DNA of 64,000 nt from G963663315 sp965208975 (GCA_965208975.1 CBDBQH010000003.1:2036581-2100580); one strand, 5' to 3'. Positions 41,936 through 51,783 are shown, counted from the stretch's first letter. Program-made: numbers and translations. The notes: generated by a model not told the origin, from the sequence alone.

Positions 41936-43702
41936 ATGAAAAACACGGTCATACGGCTTCTCCGTCAGGCGGTCAGCGCATCAACAATCCCGGCTATGAC
42001 GGGTGAGTCAGTCGCTGGCGAATCAGTCCTTGATTGGATCCATGTCGAACGCAGCCGGGATTCCAGTCATGGCGACTTTGCCTGCAACCTTGCATTGAAA
42101 CTCGCCAAACCGCTGAAACAGAATCCCCGTGTTCTGGCAGAAGAAATTGTTGCGGCTCTATCGGCCTCACAACTGGATTCGGAGCGGGTCCGGAAGGTCG
42201 AAATTGCCGGGCCGGGTTTTATCAATTTTTATTTCAGGCCGGAGGCTTATTATGATCGGATCCGCCACATACAGGCTCACGCCAATGACTATGGCCGGAG
42301 TGATTCAGGTCGTGGTCAGCGTATCATGGTGGAGTTCGTTTCCACCAACCCTACCGGCCCGTTACATGTCGGTCATGGCCGCGGCGCCGCCTTTGGCGAT
42401 GCGCTGGTTCGTGTTTTAAGGGCGGCGGGCTATGATACGCATAGCGAATACTATATCAATGACGCCGGCCGGCAGATGGACATTCTGGCAGTGAGTGTGT
42501 GGCTGCGCTATCTTGAATTGTGTGACTGCGCGATCATTTTTCCGGCCAATGCTTATCAGGGCGAATATGTAAAGGATATTGCCGGGAGATTCAGGCAACT
42601 GAAAGGCGACGCCTGTTGCGCGGACAGCGGGGAGCTTTTTCGCGATCTGCCGGAAGATGTTGAGCAGTCCATTGATCTGTTGATCAAGCGTTGCCGGCAG
42701 GCGCTGGGGTCCACAGAATACGAAACGGTGTTTGAGCTGGCCTGTGACGCCATGGTGGAGGACATCCGCCAGGATCTGGAAGAGTTTGGCGTGGTATTCC
42801 AGGAGTGGTTTTCGGAACGAAGTCTGCTGGAGCGGGGGGACATCCGCCAGACTATTGCGACACTTCGGGAAAACGGCCATATCTTTGAGAAAGAAGGCGC
42901 CTTATGGTTCAGGGCAACCGATTTCGGCGACGAAAAGGATCGCGTCGTGGTCAGGGCCAACGGCGCTCATACCTATTTCGCTTCTGACATTGCCTATCAT
43001 TACAACAAGGCGGAACGTGGTTTTGACCGCGTGATCAATATCTTTGGCTCGGACCACCATGGTTACATAAAGAGGATCGAGGCTTCTTTTGAAGCGCTGG
43101 GTAATGACCCTGAACGCCTGCAATTTTTATTGGTGCAGTTTGCGGCGCTGTATCGCGGCAACCAGAAAGTTTCCATGTCTACTCGTGACGGCCAGTTTGT
43201 CACGCTGCGGGAATTGAGGGAGGAAGTCGGAAATGATGCGGCCCGGTTTTTTTATGTGTTGCGAAAGCCCGACCAGCACATGGAGTTTGATCTTGAGCTT
43301 GCCAAATCCCGCTCATCGGACAATCCGGTTTATTACATTCAGTACGCGCATGCGAGAATTTGCAGCGTATTCCGGCAACTCGATGAAAAAGCCCTGTCGG
43401 TCTCCGGTGATGGCTCCGCGGACTATAGCCTGTTGACCGAGTCACTGGAAATGGAGCTTCTGGTTGCTGTGTCGCGGTTTCCGGAGGTGGTTGAGCTTGC
43501 GGCGAGCGGCTATGAGCCTCATCAGCTGGCATATTATTTGCGTGACCTCGCCCATGCGTTCCATAGCTATTACAACGCCCATCCGTTTCTGATCGATGAG
43601 GAGGGACTCAGGCAGGCGCGTCTGGGATTGATTGACGCGACGCGGATCGTACTTGCGAATGGCCTGGCCATGCTGGGTGTAACCGCGCCGCGCCGGATGT
43701 AG
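41936..43702 (+). CDS. argS: Arginyl-tRNA synthetase
   Basis: 588 residues. The N-terminal Arg-tRNA-synthetase domain (about 1-90) is followed by the class I catalytic core with FVSTNPTGPLHVGHGRGAAFGDAL (HVGH form of HIGH). A KMSKS-equivalent KVSMSTRDGQFVTLRELREEVG is followed by AARFFYVLRKPDQHMEFDLELA. The C-terminal DALR anticodon-binding domain ends LGVTAPRRM. It charges tRNA-Arg. Divergent from fbpA and followed by a SPOR-domain gene, as in many relatives. Confidence 0.97.
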   Translation: MKNTVIRLLRQAVSASTIPAMTGESVAGESVLDWIHVERSRDSSHGDFACNLALKLAKPLKQNPRVLAEEIVAALSASQLDSERVRKVEIAGPGFINFYFRPEAYYDRIRHIQAHANDYGRSDSGRGQRIMVEFVSTNPTGPLHVGHGRGAAFGDALVRVLRAAGYDTHSEYYINDAGRQMDILAVSVWLRYLELCDCAIIFPANAYQGEYVKDIAGRFRQLKGDACCADSGELFRDLPEDVEQSIDLLIKRCRQALGSTEYETVFELACDAMVEDIRQDLEEFGVVFQEWFSERSLLERGDIRQTIATLRENGHIFEKEGALWFRATDFGDEKDRVVVRANGAHTYFASDIAYHYNKAERGFDRVINIFGSDHHGYIKRIEASFEALGNDPERLQFLLVQFAALYRGNQKVSMSTRDGQFVTLRELREEVGNDAARFFYVLRKPDQHMEFDLELAKSRSSDNPVYYIQYAHARICSVFRQLDEKALSVSGDGSADYSLLTESLEMELLVAVSRFPEVVELAASGYEPHQLAYYLRDLAHAFHSYYNAHPFLIDEEGLRQARLGLIDATRIVLANGLAMLGVTAPRRM

Positions 43703-43727
43703 CTGACGCTCATCGGAATACAAGATC

Positions 43728-44390
43728 ATGCCCCAGGCAAAACGAACAACCCGCAAGCGCTCAGCGCGCCCCAGGCGTGGATTATCTCATGGTTTCGGGA
43801 TGCTGGCTGTCGGCATGATCACCGGAGCGCTGGCTACCATTCTCTGGCAGGGGACGCGAATTGGCGATGGTGGAACCGGGAGCGGTATCCGCACAGTGGT
43901 CGAACAATCCTTGCAGCAGTCCAAGGAGGAGGATCAACAGGCTGCTGGTCTGAAGATTGACCAGACAGACCGGCCGGTCGAGCAACCGACCCGTTTCGAT
44001 TTTTTTACGGTATTGCCCGAGATTGAGATGGTGGTGCCGGATCAGCCGCCGCCAGCCCCTTTGCCGTCACCCTCTCCACCTCCATCGCCTGAGACCACGG
44101 CTGAAAAACCCGATCCTCCAGCAGCCATTCAGGCGGTATCGAAGAAAAGCGTATACATGTTGCAGGCCGGCTCTTACCGGAAAAAAAACGACGCCGACCA
44201 ATTGAAAGCCAAATTAGCGCTTTGGGGGCACGCGTCGCAGATACAAAAAGTCACCATCCAGGGCCGGGGTGATTTTTATCGTGTGCGGCTTGGTCCCTGG
44301 TCTGATTATGATGAAATGGTGGGCGTGGACAAGAGTCTGGCTTCTTTCGGTATTAAAGCCTTGAGACTCAGGATATCCGGCGGCGGATGA
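43728..44390 (+). CDS. SPOR-domain cell-envelope protein (FtsN-like)
   Basis: 220 residues. A basic N-terminus (KRTTRKRSARPRRG) leads to one membrane helix (about 22-42, GFGMLAVGMITGALATILW). A Pro-rich periplasmic linker (PPPAPLPSPSPPPSPE) connects to a C-terminal SPOR domain (about 145-216: YMLQAGSYRKKNDADQLKAKL and YRVRLGPWSDYDEM). SPOR domains bind denuded peptidoglycan at the division septum. The position after argS is that often taken by FtsN-like genes, but FtsN identity is not proven. Confidence 0.85.
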   Translation: MPQAKRTTRKRSARPRRGLSHGFGMLAVGMITGALATILWQGTRIGDGGTGSGIRTVVEQSLQQSKEEDQQAAGLKIDQTDRPVEQPTRFDFFTVLPEIEMVVPDQPPPAPLPSPSPPPSPETTAEKPDPPAAIQAVSKKSVYMLQAGSYRKKNDADQLKAKLALWGHASQIQKVTIQGRGDFYRVRLGPWSDYDEMVGVDKSLASFGIKALRLRISGGG

Positions 44391-44409
44391 GGGTGACGCC
44401 GGGGATGCC

Positions 44410-45342
44410 ATGATGGTTGTTCGCATCGGCACACGTACCAGTCCGCTGGCGCTCTGGCAGGCTAATTATGTCCGCGAGGCGCTGCTGTCTGGTTGTCCGC
44501 GGCTGCGGGTTGAATTGGTTGAAATCATTTCCGCGGGTGACAAAACCCTGGATGTTCCATTATCCCGGGTGGGCGGCAAGGGTTTGTTTCTGAAGGAGCT
44601 GGAAAGCGCTTTGCTGGCTCAGGAGATTGACCTCGCCGTTCACTCAATGAAGGATGTCACAGTCGAACTTCCCGAAGGATTGCACATCCCGGTTTATTGT
44701 TCCAGAGAGGATTCCGGGGATGCCCTGGTCTCGAACCGATTCAGTTGTCTGGATGAATTGCCGGAAGGCGCGGTGGTCGGAACCTGTAGTTTGAGGAGAC
44801 AATGCCAGATCAAGGCGAGCTATCCTCATTTGCAATTGAAAAATCTGAGAGGAAACGTCAATACCCGATTGCAGAAACTCGATGCCGGCCTGTACGATGC
44901 TATTGTGCTGGCTGTAGCGGGTTTGAAGCGGCTGGGGATGGAAGAGCGGATAGCCGAGGTCATTCCAGCGTCAATCTGCCTCCCGGCGGTCGGGCAGGGC
45001 GTGGTCGGGATTGAATGCCGGGTGGATGATGTGGGTATTCAGCCATTGATTCTGCCGTTGAATGATCCACAATCAGCAACCGAAACACGGGCGGAGCGCG
45101 CCGCGAATGAGCGGATTGGCGGCGGCTGTCATGTGCCCGTCGCTTTTCATTGCGAGCAATCGGGGCAGCGACTGACTCTGCGCGGACTGGTCGGGGAGAC
45201 GGACGGTTCCAGAGTATTGCGGTCTGAAAAGCGGGGTTCCGTTTCAGATCCTGTGCAGCTGGGTATTGCGGTGGCGGAGGAGCTGATTGAGCAGGGGGCG
45301 AAGGACATTCTAGACCGCGTTTATACGAATGATGAGGGATGA
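44410..45342 (+). CDS. hemC: Hydroxymethylbilane synthase (porphobilinogen deaminase)
   Basis: 310 residues. RIGTRTSPLALWQANYV, VGGKGLFLKELE, DLAVHSMKDVTVELP, and NLRGNVNTRLQKLDAGLYDAIVLA are all present. The dipyrromethane-cofactor Cys lies in ERIGGGCHVPVA. It polymerises four porphobilinogens to hydroxymethylbilane. First gene of hemC-hemD-hemX-hemY. Confidence 0.97.
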   Translation: MMVVRIGTRTSPLALWQANYVREALLSGCPRLRVELVEIISAGDKTLDVPLSRVGGKGLFLKELESALLAQEIDLAVHSMKDVTVELPEGLHIPVYCSREDSGDALVSNRFSCLDELPEGAVVGTCSLRRQCQIKASYPHLQLKNLRGNVNTRLQKLDAGLYDAIVLAVAGLKRLGMEERIAEVIPASICLPAVGQGVVGIECRVDDVGIQPLILPLNDPQSATETRAERAANERIGGGCHVPVAFHCEQSGQRLTLRGLVGETDGSRVLRSEKRGSVSDPVQLGIAVAEELIEQGAKDILDRVYTNDEG

Positions 45343-45345
45343 CGC

Positions 45346-46176
45346 ATGACGGTGCGGTCGAAATCCCTGAACGGACTCCGGGTTTTGATTACCCGGCCCG
45401 ATCCTCTGGGTGATGATATAGCCAGGGTTATTGAGGAACACGGCGGGATAGCGGTACAGTTCCCGGTCATCGAAATTTCAGCGCCGGAGCGCTTTGTGGC
45501 GCTGGACACCCTGTTGTGTGATATTACGGATTTCGACTTGCTGGTTTTTGTCAGCGCCGCCGCGATAGAGGGATTCACGGCCAGACTGGAACAGCAGGAT
45601 ATTCGGCTGCCCGAATCCCTGAAAATCGCCGTAATGGGAGCGAAAACCGCCAGACTGGGTCGGGACAAGGGGCTGAATATTGATTTCGTTCCTGAATCGG
45701 GTGCGGGTGCGGGCAGTGAGGGGCTGCTGGCTTCACTACTGGACAGGGAGAGGGGCATGGAACTGGAGAATACCCGGATTGCCATATTAAGAGGGCAGTC
45801 CGGTCGGGATCTGCTGAAAGCTGAACTGGAAAAGCGCGGCGCCGGCGTCACTTTCGTTCCCTGTTATACGAGGAGGGTCACGACTCGGCCGATACAACCG
45901 ATTGTCGATATCTGGTCTGTCGGGGAAATTGACGCGGTATTGATTACCAGTGGTTCGATACTGGACGGGTTGATCGAATTGCTGGGGCCGCACAATATGG
46001 CATTATTGCGTGAGTCATCCGTGGTCACGATCAGTGAGCGTATCCGGGAGCAGTGCATCCGGCAGGGCATTTCCCGTGTCCGGGTTGCAGGAGGAGTTTC
46101 GAGTGATTGTCTGCTGGATACCCTGTCAGAGGTGGCGCGGGATGTTGCGGACACAAATGTTGCGGACACAAAATGA
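45346..46176 (+). CDS. hemD: Uroporphyrinogen-III synthase
   Basis: 276 residues, two Rossmann-like lobes, low general conservation as usual. LRVLITRPDPLGDDIARVIEEHGG opens the first lobe. DLLVFVSAAAIEGF, LKIAVMGAKTA and DAVLITSGSILDGLIELL follow. It closes and inverts ring D of hydroxymethylbilane. It starts 3 bp after hemC. Near the 3' end, two copies of GATGTTGCGGACACAAA-like units (46141-46172) encode DVADTNVADTK. Confidence 0.93.
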   Translation: MTVRSKSLNGLRVLITRPDPLGDDIARVIEEHGGIAVQFPVIEISAPERFVALDTLLCDITDFDLLVFVSAAAIEGFTARLEQQDIRLPESLKIAVMGAKTARLGRDKGLNIDFVPESGAGAGSEGLLASLLDRERGMELENTRIAILRGQSGRDLLKAELEKRGAGVTFVPCYTRRVTTRPIQPIVDIWSVGEIDAVLITSGSILDGLIELLGPHNMALLRESSVVTISERIREQCIRQGISRVRVAGGVSSDCLLDTLSEVARDVADTNVADTK

Positions 46177-46234
46177 CAAGCGCGGCGGGTTGCGGTAGGA
46201 TTGATGAACCGATTGAGCAGGTAAACTTAAGAAA

Positions 46235-47602
46235 ATGGCAGAAGACGAAGCGAATAAACCTTCAGGGTCGCGGAGACCGGCGAAGAAGAAAACCACAAGG
46301 GCAAAAAAAAGCCCGCTCAGCCCCGCTCCGGCAGCGGTTGAACAGGACACCGGGAATAACCCGGACCCGGCATCGGTTGACCACGAAACCGGAAACAAAT
46401 CCGGTTCGGCAACTCCCGTCACTCGCCCTGCCGGTTCGGGCGGCCAGGCTGTGGTCCCATGGCTTGCATTGGTCCTCGGCGTGGTCGCGATGGGTGTGGG
46501 AGGGTATGCCTGGTATCAGGGAGCGGTAGACTCGAAGCTGAATGCCGGGCAACAGGAAACCCGATTGAATCTGATTGAGCGGCGTATTGACGGAGCCTTG
46601 CAAGCGCAAACCGACCTGAAAACCGGTATCCGTAGCGGGGTTCGTGAACTGGAAGATTCATTGTCCCAATCCGATGCGGATACCCGTGAACAGATACAGG
46701 GCATGCGCAACGAAATGGAGAATCAGGATGGTTCGCTCAGGCAGCGGATTGAACGGGAAGTGGGTGCGCTGTCGGAGCAGATAGCGGCGCTGCGTTCGCA
46801 ACTCGACAGTAATCTCGATGGATGGGTTGTGGAAGAGATCGAACAACTCGTCCTCATTGCCTGGCAACGTCTGCAATTCACCGGGGAGACCGAGCTGGCA
46901 AAACAGGCTTTGCAGCTTGCCGAGCAACGCCTGAAACGGCTTTCCGGCTCCGGCGTGAATGAGGTTCGCCGACTGTTGTCTTCAGATATTGCCGCGCTCG
47001 ACAGTGTACCGGCGATGGACGTGCCGGACCTGTTGAACGAATTATCGGCGCTGTCGGCACAGGTCAATACGCTACCGCTTGCAGGCGACATTGTAATGGA
47101 CGCGGATATTGATTCAGAGGCGGGGCGGGAAAAGGAGGATGAGATGCAGGAGGGCGAAACACAGGGAATCGGGACTGATGGGACTGAGCCGGGAGAAACC
47201 GGCGAAACCGCGACTCTTGACCGTTACTTAAAGCCGGTGATGGACGCGGGCGCCGCGCTGTTGGCGAGTCTGGGAGACCTTGTTCAGATAGAGAAAAACG
47301 ACAACCCGATCAAGCCGGTGATTTCGGCGCAAATACGCGAAATGACCTACACAAGAATCCGATTGATTCTGGAATCAGCCCAGATCGCACTGGTTCGGGA
47401 AAACCCCGGGTTGTACCGCCATAGAATCCATGCCGCCAGTGAGTGGGTCTTGCAGAATTTTAATCATGACGCTGCCGCGACGCGGGGCTGGCTCGAGAGG
47501 CTGGGCCGGGTTGGAGAATCAGTTCGGGCTGCCGATATTCCCGATATTTCAGCGACGTTATCCGCTATTCGGGCGCTTGGCGGCAGCGAGTCCGCCCTTT
47601 GA
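46235..47602 (+). CDS. hemX: HemX-like inner-membrane protein
   Basis: 455 residues. A Lys/Pro-rich cytoplasmic head (KKKTTRAKKSPLSPAPA) precedes one membrane helix (about 71-92, VVPWLALVLGVVAMGVGGYAWY). A long coiled coil follows (RIDGALQAQTDLKTGIRSGV..., about 105-195), then the HemX domain with EIEQLVLIAWQRLQFTGETELAKQALQLAEQRL. The family is annotated as uroporphyrinogen-III C-methyltransferase-like, but no SAM motif is present; it may be structural in haem-synthesis organisation. It lies in the usual hemD-hemX-hemY order. Confidence 0.9.
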   Translation: MAEDEANKPSGSRRPAKKKTTRAKKSPLSPAPAAVEQDTGNNPDPASVDHETGNKSGSATPVTRPAGSGGQAVVPWLALVLGVVAMGVGGYAWYQGAVDSKLNAGQQETRLNLIERRIDGALQAQTDLKTGIRSGVRELEDSLSQSDADTREQIQGMRNEMENQDGSLRQRIEREVGALSEQIAALRSQLDSNLDGWVVEEIEQLVLIAWQRLQFTGETELAKQALQLAEQRLKRLSGSGVNEVRRLLSSDIAALDSVPAMDVPDLLNELSALSAQVNTLPLAGDIVMDADIDSEAGREKEDEMQEGETQGIGTDGTEPGETGETATLDRYLKPVMDAGAALLASLGDLVQIEKNDNPIKPVISAQIREMTYTRIRLILESAQIALVRENPGLYRHRIHAASEWVLQNFNHDAAATRGWLERLGRVGESVRAADIPDISATLSAIRALGGSESAL

Positions 47603-47653
47603 CTCCGCCCTTTAGACTAAGGATAACGGACGTTTTGTCATGAAACTGCGATT

Positions 47654-48961
47654 ATGAAATTGTTCATTACCATCATTATCGCATTGATTCTGTCGGTCGG
47701 CCTGGGAGCGCTGGCCACCGACGATCCGGGGGTTGTGATCCTGGCCTGGGACACTTACAAGGTGCGGTTGCCCCTGTTGTTGTTTATCGGCATCCTTTTC
47801 CTGGCCTTCGTATTGTTGTATCTGTTGCTCAACTTGATCGTCGGCCTGTTCCAGGCTCCGGAAAAATACCGCAAATGGAGAGTCCGGAACCAGGAAAACA
47901 GCGCTCAGCAGCACACCATGCAGGGCTATGCGTACCTGATAGAAGGAAACTGGTCAAAGGCTGAATCGGCGTTGCTGAACAAACTCGAATTCAATAAAAC
48001 ATCATTGATGAACTATCTTGGCGCGGCATACTCGGCGCAGCAACAAGGCTTGATGGATCGCCGAGACCGCTATCTGGATGAAGCGCTGGCCAGACATCCC
48101 GCCAATGAGCAGGCGATCCATCTCACTCGCGCCAGATTGCTGGTTCAGGCCGGGTCGTTCGCTGAATCCAGAGATTGTCTGGAGAAATTGCGGGCCACGT
48201 CTTCCCGCAATGCGGCTGTGGCCAGGCTGCTGGCGGATGTTTACAGGGAATTGGAGGATTGGGATTCATTAACCAGGTTGATTGCCTCGTTGAGGAAACT
48301 CGAAGCGTTTCCCGAAAAGGAGATGAAAGCCTGGGAACAGTATGCTTTCGAGCAATTAATTTCATCCCCGGCGCTGCTGCAGGGGGAATCGGAGCGGTCG
48401 GCCAAAACCTGGAAATCGTTACCCGCGAAAAAGAGAAAAGACCCGGAACTGGTCGCGAGTTATGTCAATCAGTTGATCAAGGCTGACCAATTGAAAGAGG
48501 CGGAAAAGGAGCTTCGAACCGCGCTCAACCGGGGGTTGGACAAAAAGCTGATTCATCTGTATGGCAAGGTGAAGAGTCCATATCTCCAATATCAGATCGA
48601 ACTGGTCGAATCGCTCATGAAGCGGCACGGTGACGACCCGGATTTGTTGCTGGCTCTGGCTCGACTGTATCGCCATGAGAAGAACTATCGAAAAGCGAAG
48701 GATTTGTATGAAAAATCAATCAAGGCCGGAGGGCGAGAGGAAGCCTGCCTTGATCTGGCATCGCTGCTGGAACAAATGGGGGAGATTGATGCGGCGTTAT
48801 TCTTTTTCAAGAAAGGGGCTGGCGCTCAGTTAGCCGATGCTGATCAGCGGGCCGGGCAGACGGCAAGGAATGAAATTGTGCTGGTCGATGATCATTCCAG
48901 TATATCTGATGAGGGGGTCAGCCATGAGTCAAAAATCGGTGTAATGCCGGTTGTGCGCTGA
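47654..48961 (+). CDS. hemY: HemY-like inner-membrane TPR protein
   Basis: 435 residues. Two N-terminal membrane helices (FITIIIALILSVGLGALA and LLLFIGILFLAFVLLYLLLNLIVGLF) are followed by HemY-typical YRKWRVRNQENSAQQHTMQGYAYLIEGNW and TPR-like helical repeats to the end (for example LLALARLYRHEKNYRKAKDLYEKSI). Proteobacterial HemY is linked to late haem synthesis without a defined reaction. Last gene of the hem operon. Confidence 0.93.
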   Translation: MKLFITIIIALILSVGLGALATDDPGVVILAWDTYKVRLPLLLFIGILFLAFVLLYLLLNLIVGLFQAPEKYRKWRVRNQENSAQQHTMQGYAYLIEGNWSKAESALLNKLEFNKTSLMNYLGAAYSAQQQGLMDRRDRYLDEALARHPANEQAIHLTRARLLVQAGSFAESRDCLEKLRATSSRNAAVARLLADVYRELEDWDSLTRLIASLRKLEAFPEKEMKAWEQYAFEQLISSPALLQGESERSAKTWKSLPAKKRKDPELVASYVNQLIKADQLKEAEKELRTALNRGLDKKLIHLYGKVKSPYLQYQIELVESLMKRHGDDPDLLLALARLYRHEKNYRKAKDLYEKSIKAGGREEACLDLASLLEQMGEIDAALFFFKKGAGAQLADADQRAGQTARNEIVLVDDHSSISDEGVSHESKIGVMPVVR

Positions 48962-48981
48962 TTGAGTCGGTGGCCGGAGCG

Positions 48982-48999
48982 GGTCGGAGTGGCCCGACC
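48982..48999. terminator. Possible bidirectional hairpin between hemY and the flavin reductase gene
   Basis: GGTCGG-AGTGGC-CCGACC in the 48 bp between two convergent genes. The stem is only six pairs and lacks a T-run, so this is a weak terminator call based mostly on position. Confidence 0.35.
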
Positions 49000-49009
49000 A
49001 GAGTATCGT

Positions 49010-50029
49010 TCAAGGCTGATTGGCAAACTCGAAGGAATCAAAATGAAATCGGTCCGGGGTCATGCCTTTTTCCAGCAGGGCGCTGCGTACGCAATCAATC
49101 ATGATGGGCGGGCCGCTGGCGTAGACATCAAATGGTTCGAATCGGTTGTATGTTCGCAAGACCGCGTCATGAACAAAGCCGGTTTCGCCGCGCCATGATT
49201 CAGACGTGCTCTCGGATAATACCGGGGTGTATTTCAGGTTCGGGTACGAATCGAGCCACTGTCGCACAAGATCATCAAGGTAGAGATCCCGTTCATCGCG
49301 GGCGCCCCAGAACAGGTGGATACTCTGGTTGGGGTCGCGTTCCATCGCATGTTCAATCAACCCCTTGACGGGTGAAAATCCGGTGCCTCCCGCAATCATG
49401 ATGATCGGTGTATCCGCTTCGGATTGGAGAATATAAGTACCGAATGGCCCTTCAAACCGCAGCAGGTCGCGTTCTCTCATCGAATCGAATACGCGGGGCG
49501 TAAAATGTCCATCCGGCACATTGCGGATATGCAGTTCCAGGCCATGCTCCAGTGCATGCTGCGGCAGATTGGCCAGGGAGAAACTTCGTCTTTGACCATC
49601 CTTCAACAGGATGTCGATATATTGTCCCGGCAGGAAATTGAATTCCTGGGTCTTGGGGAGAGCGAGGAAAAGCCGGATTACATCCTCCGCCAGTCTGTCG
49701 ATTACGCGAACCCGACAGGGCAATACCTTGATCTGAACGCTGGCGCCGGTCATGATCTCCTCTACATCAAGGACCACGTCCTCCAATGGTTTCGCCTGGC
49801 AGATCAGGACTTTTCCCTGTTCCCTTTCCTCATCTGGCAGCGCAAAATCCTCATAGTCGCCATAATCCACCCGGCCACTGACCAGGGTGCATTTGCAGGC
49901 GCCACAGACACCGTTACGGCATCCGTAAGGGTAGATGCGGTTATCCCTGAGCGCCGCATCCAGAATTGTTTCATTGTCATCGACAGCGAAAGTTGTATGA
50001 TTCCGTTCGTTGGTAACAGAAAAGGGCAT
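49010..50029 (-). CDS. 2Fe-2S ferredoxin-FAD/NAD(P)H reductase (CDP-6-deoxyglucoseen reductase type)
   Basis: 339 residues. The N-terminal plant-type ferredoxin domain has YGCRNGVCGACKCTL and a later Cys in VLICQAKP (CxxxxCxxC...C). The FAD-binding domain shows RSFSLANLP and the NAD domain shows MIAGGTGFSPVKGLI and YASGPPIMIDCVR. The layout matches AscD/RfbI-like reductases and also phenol-hydroxylase-type reductases. No deoxysugar genes are nearby, so the electron acceptor is unknown. Relatives often lie near ubiD and are thought to serve other oxygenases. Confidence 0.85.
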   Translation of the reverse strand: MPFSVTNERNHTTFAVDDNETILDAALRDNRIYPYGCRNGVCGACKCTLVSGRVDYGDYEDFALPDEEREQGKVLICQAKPLEDVVLDVEEIMTGASVQIKVLPCRVRVIDRLAEDVIRLFLALPKTQEFNFLPGQYIDILLKDGQRRSFSLANLPQHALEHGLELHIRNVPDGHFTPRVFDSMRERDLLRFEGPFGTYILQSEADTPIIMIAGGTGFSPVKGLIEHAMERDPNQSIHLFWGARDERDLYLDDLVRQWLDSYPNLKYTPVLSESTSESWRGETGFVHDAVLRTYNRFEPFDVYASGPPIMIDCVRSALLEKGMTPDRFHFDSFEFANQP

Positions 50030-50093
50030 GATGAAGATAGCCTGAAAATAACGGTAGCCTTATATATAGAGTAAACAACAGGTTGTCAATAAG

Positions 50094-50909
50094 ATGCCAG
50101 AGCTTCCTGAGGTAGAAACAACCCTGAACGGGATTCGCCCCTTCTTGCAGGGGCAGAAGATTGCCCGGCTGCGCGTTCGGCAACGAAACCTGAGGTATCC
50201 GATTGCCGAAAATCTGGAAAGCGAGGTGAGTGATTCCAGGGTCTCTGGATTGCAACGAAGGGGGAAATACATTCTGATCTACCTGGAGCGGGGCGGACTG
50301 ATTATTCACCTTGGTATGTCGGGCTCCATGCGGGTATTACTGAATGACGAGTCACCGGGGCGGCATGACCATTTCGATATTATTAACCGGCAGGGACAGA
50401 TCATTCGATACCGCGACCCCAGGAGATTCGGTTGTCTGCTCTACACGCCAGACGACCCGCTGCGACATCCGGGATTGATCCATCTGGGTGTCGAGCCGCT
50501 CAGTAACGATTTTACCGGACATGGCTTGTATCGGTTATCCAGCAAACGGACTACCCCGATCAAGGCATTCCTGATGGACGGCCGGATCGTCGTTGGAGTG
50601 GGCAATATCTACGCCAGTGAGGCGTTGTTCCTGGCTGGAATCAGTCCGCTTCGACAATGCGGGAAAATATCCCTGAGCCGTTACCGGGCGCTGGCGGAGT
50701 CTGTCCGGATCATTCTGACGAAGGCGATCAGGCAGGGAGGAACGACATTGCAGGATTTTGTCGGAGCGGACGGGGCGGCGGGATACTTCGCACAATCCTT
50801 GTCCGTCTATGGGCGGGAGGGTGAAAAATGCCTGACATGTTCAACCGCAATCAAACGGCGGGTAATTGCCCAAAGGTCCACATTCTACTGCCCGAAGTGC
50901 CAGACCTGA
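50094..50909 (+). CDS. mutM: Formamidopyrimidine-DNA glycosylase
   Basis: 271 residues. The mature N-terminus PELPEVETTLNGI provides the catalytic proline. RRGKYILIYL holds the conserved Lys, followed by HLGMSGSMRV and DPRRFG. The helix-two-turn-helix is VVGVGNIYASEALF, and the C-terminal zinc finger is CLTCSTAIKRRVIAQRSTFYCPKC. It removes 8-oxoguanine and formamidopyrimidines and cleaves the AP strand. It is divergent from the reductase gene, with 64 bp between them. Confidence 0.97.
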   Translation: MPELPEVETTLNGIRPFLQGQKIARLRVRQRNLRYPIAENLESEVSDSRVSGLQRRGKYILIYLERGGLIIHLGMSGSMRVLLNDESPGRHDHFDIINRQGQIIRYRDPRRFGCLLYTPDDPLRHPGLIHLGVEPLSNDFTGHGLYRLSSKRTTPIKAFLMDGRIVVGVGNIYASEALFLAGISPLRQCGKISLSRYRALAESVRIILTKAIRQGGTTLQDFVGADGAAGYFAQSLSVYGREGEKCLTCSTAIKRRVIAQRSTFYCPKCQT

Positions 50910-51003
50910 CGGCGTATGTGTTTGGTAATGTGTTTGCTGATTTGCGTGACAGCGACAAAATATGGTATATACGGGGTAATTTCCAATAACCGGAGAACAT
51001 ACA

Positions 51004-51781
51004 ATGAAATCTGTACCCCCCCCCCCCCCCCCCCCCCGATATAAAGGGCAGAAATAAAACTGATTTACAGAAACGAAAACAAATCATCCAAAGTCTGGCC
51101 GTTGGCGGCTTGGCTGTTACGGTTTGGCATCAACCCATTGTAAACAGCGTCATACTGCCGGCTCATGCACAGCCATCAGGAGCAGGCGCAACCCCGACAG
51201 CAGACCCATCCGGTCAAGCTGGAGAAGCCGGACAGGCCGGACAGACAGAACAGGGACAAACAACGACCGAAGGAACTACAACCAATACCGGAACTACAAC
51301 GCAAAGTTCAGAAACCACACAACCCGGACACCGGCCGGATGATGCGCTATTGCCATTAGAGAACAACCCGATTGGCATAGAAAAAAACAGCGATGATTGT
51401 GGAAGAGATACATTTGAGATAGTAAGCTACGGATTCAGTGACCGGTTTATCGCAACACACGACAAAGACGACAGACCGATACCGGAATCAGAGCAGTTCG
51501 ACAGGAATTACTATATCAAAATAACCGGTATATCCGAACCCATCACAGAAATACCCAATAACCGCAAGGCGGCCCTGCGATTGGGTATAAGGATTGGAAC
51601 GCCCGCCGTTGTGCTGGACCCTGTACCCCCATTGCCCTCTCCTACCCGTGGAGAACGATTTAATCAAGTACCCGGCCACCGAGGACTATGGGTTGCCTTT
51701 TTCAGGAATTGGAAAGAAGACGAAGGCCGACCCTACACGCTCACCGAATTACAAGGCTCCACCCTGATCTGTAACGGTTGA
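51004..51781 (+). CDS. Secreted protein gene switched by a poly-C tract (out of frame, predicted OFF)
   Basis: ATG 51004 has a good ribosome site (GGAGA eight bases upstream) and reads MKSV, then enters 22 C (51016-51037). With 22 C it stops after 17 codons, at TAA 51056. The following long frame begins directly after the C tract and is in phase only with 21 or 24 C, giving about 258 residues with 21 C. That protein has a basic N-terminus (KTDLQKRKQII), a stretch LAVGGLAVTVWHQPIVNSVILPAHAQ typical of an export-signal family with the W-x-P-x-V-x-S-V-x-LPAHAQ pattern, a Gln/Thr-rich linker, and a C-terminal domain with YYIKITGISEPI. Its function is unknown. The gene is monocistronic between mutM and rpmF. 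Confidence 0.75.
51016..51037 (+). repeat. Homopolymer of 22 C inside a coding region
   Basis: The run starts at the fifth codon of the gene at 51004. Tracts this long slip at high rate in replication. Changing it by -1 or +2 would join the ATG with the downstream frame. The count may also vary in sequencing reads, so 22 is the assembled value only. Confidence 0.95.
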
Positions 51782-51783
51782 CG

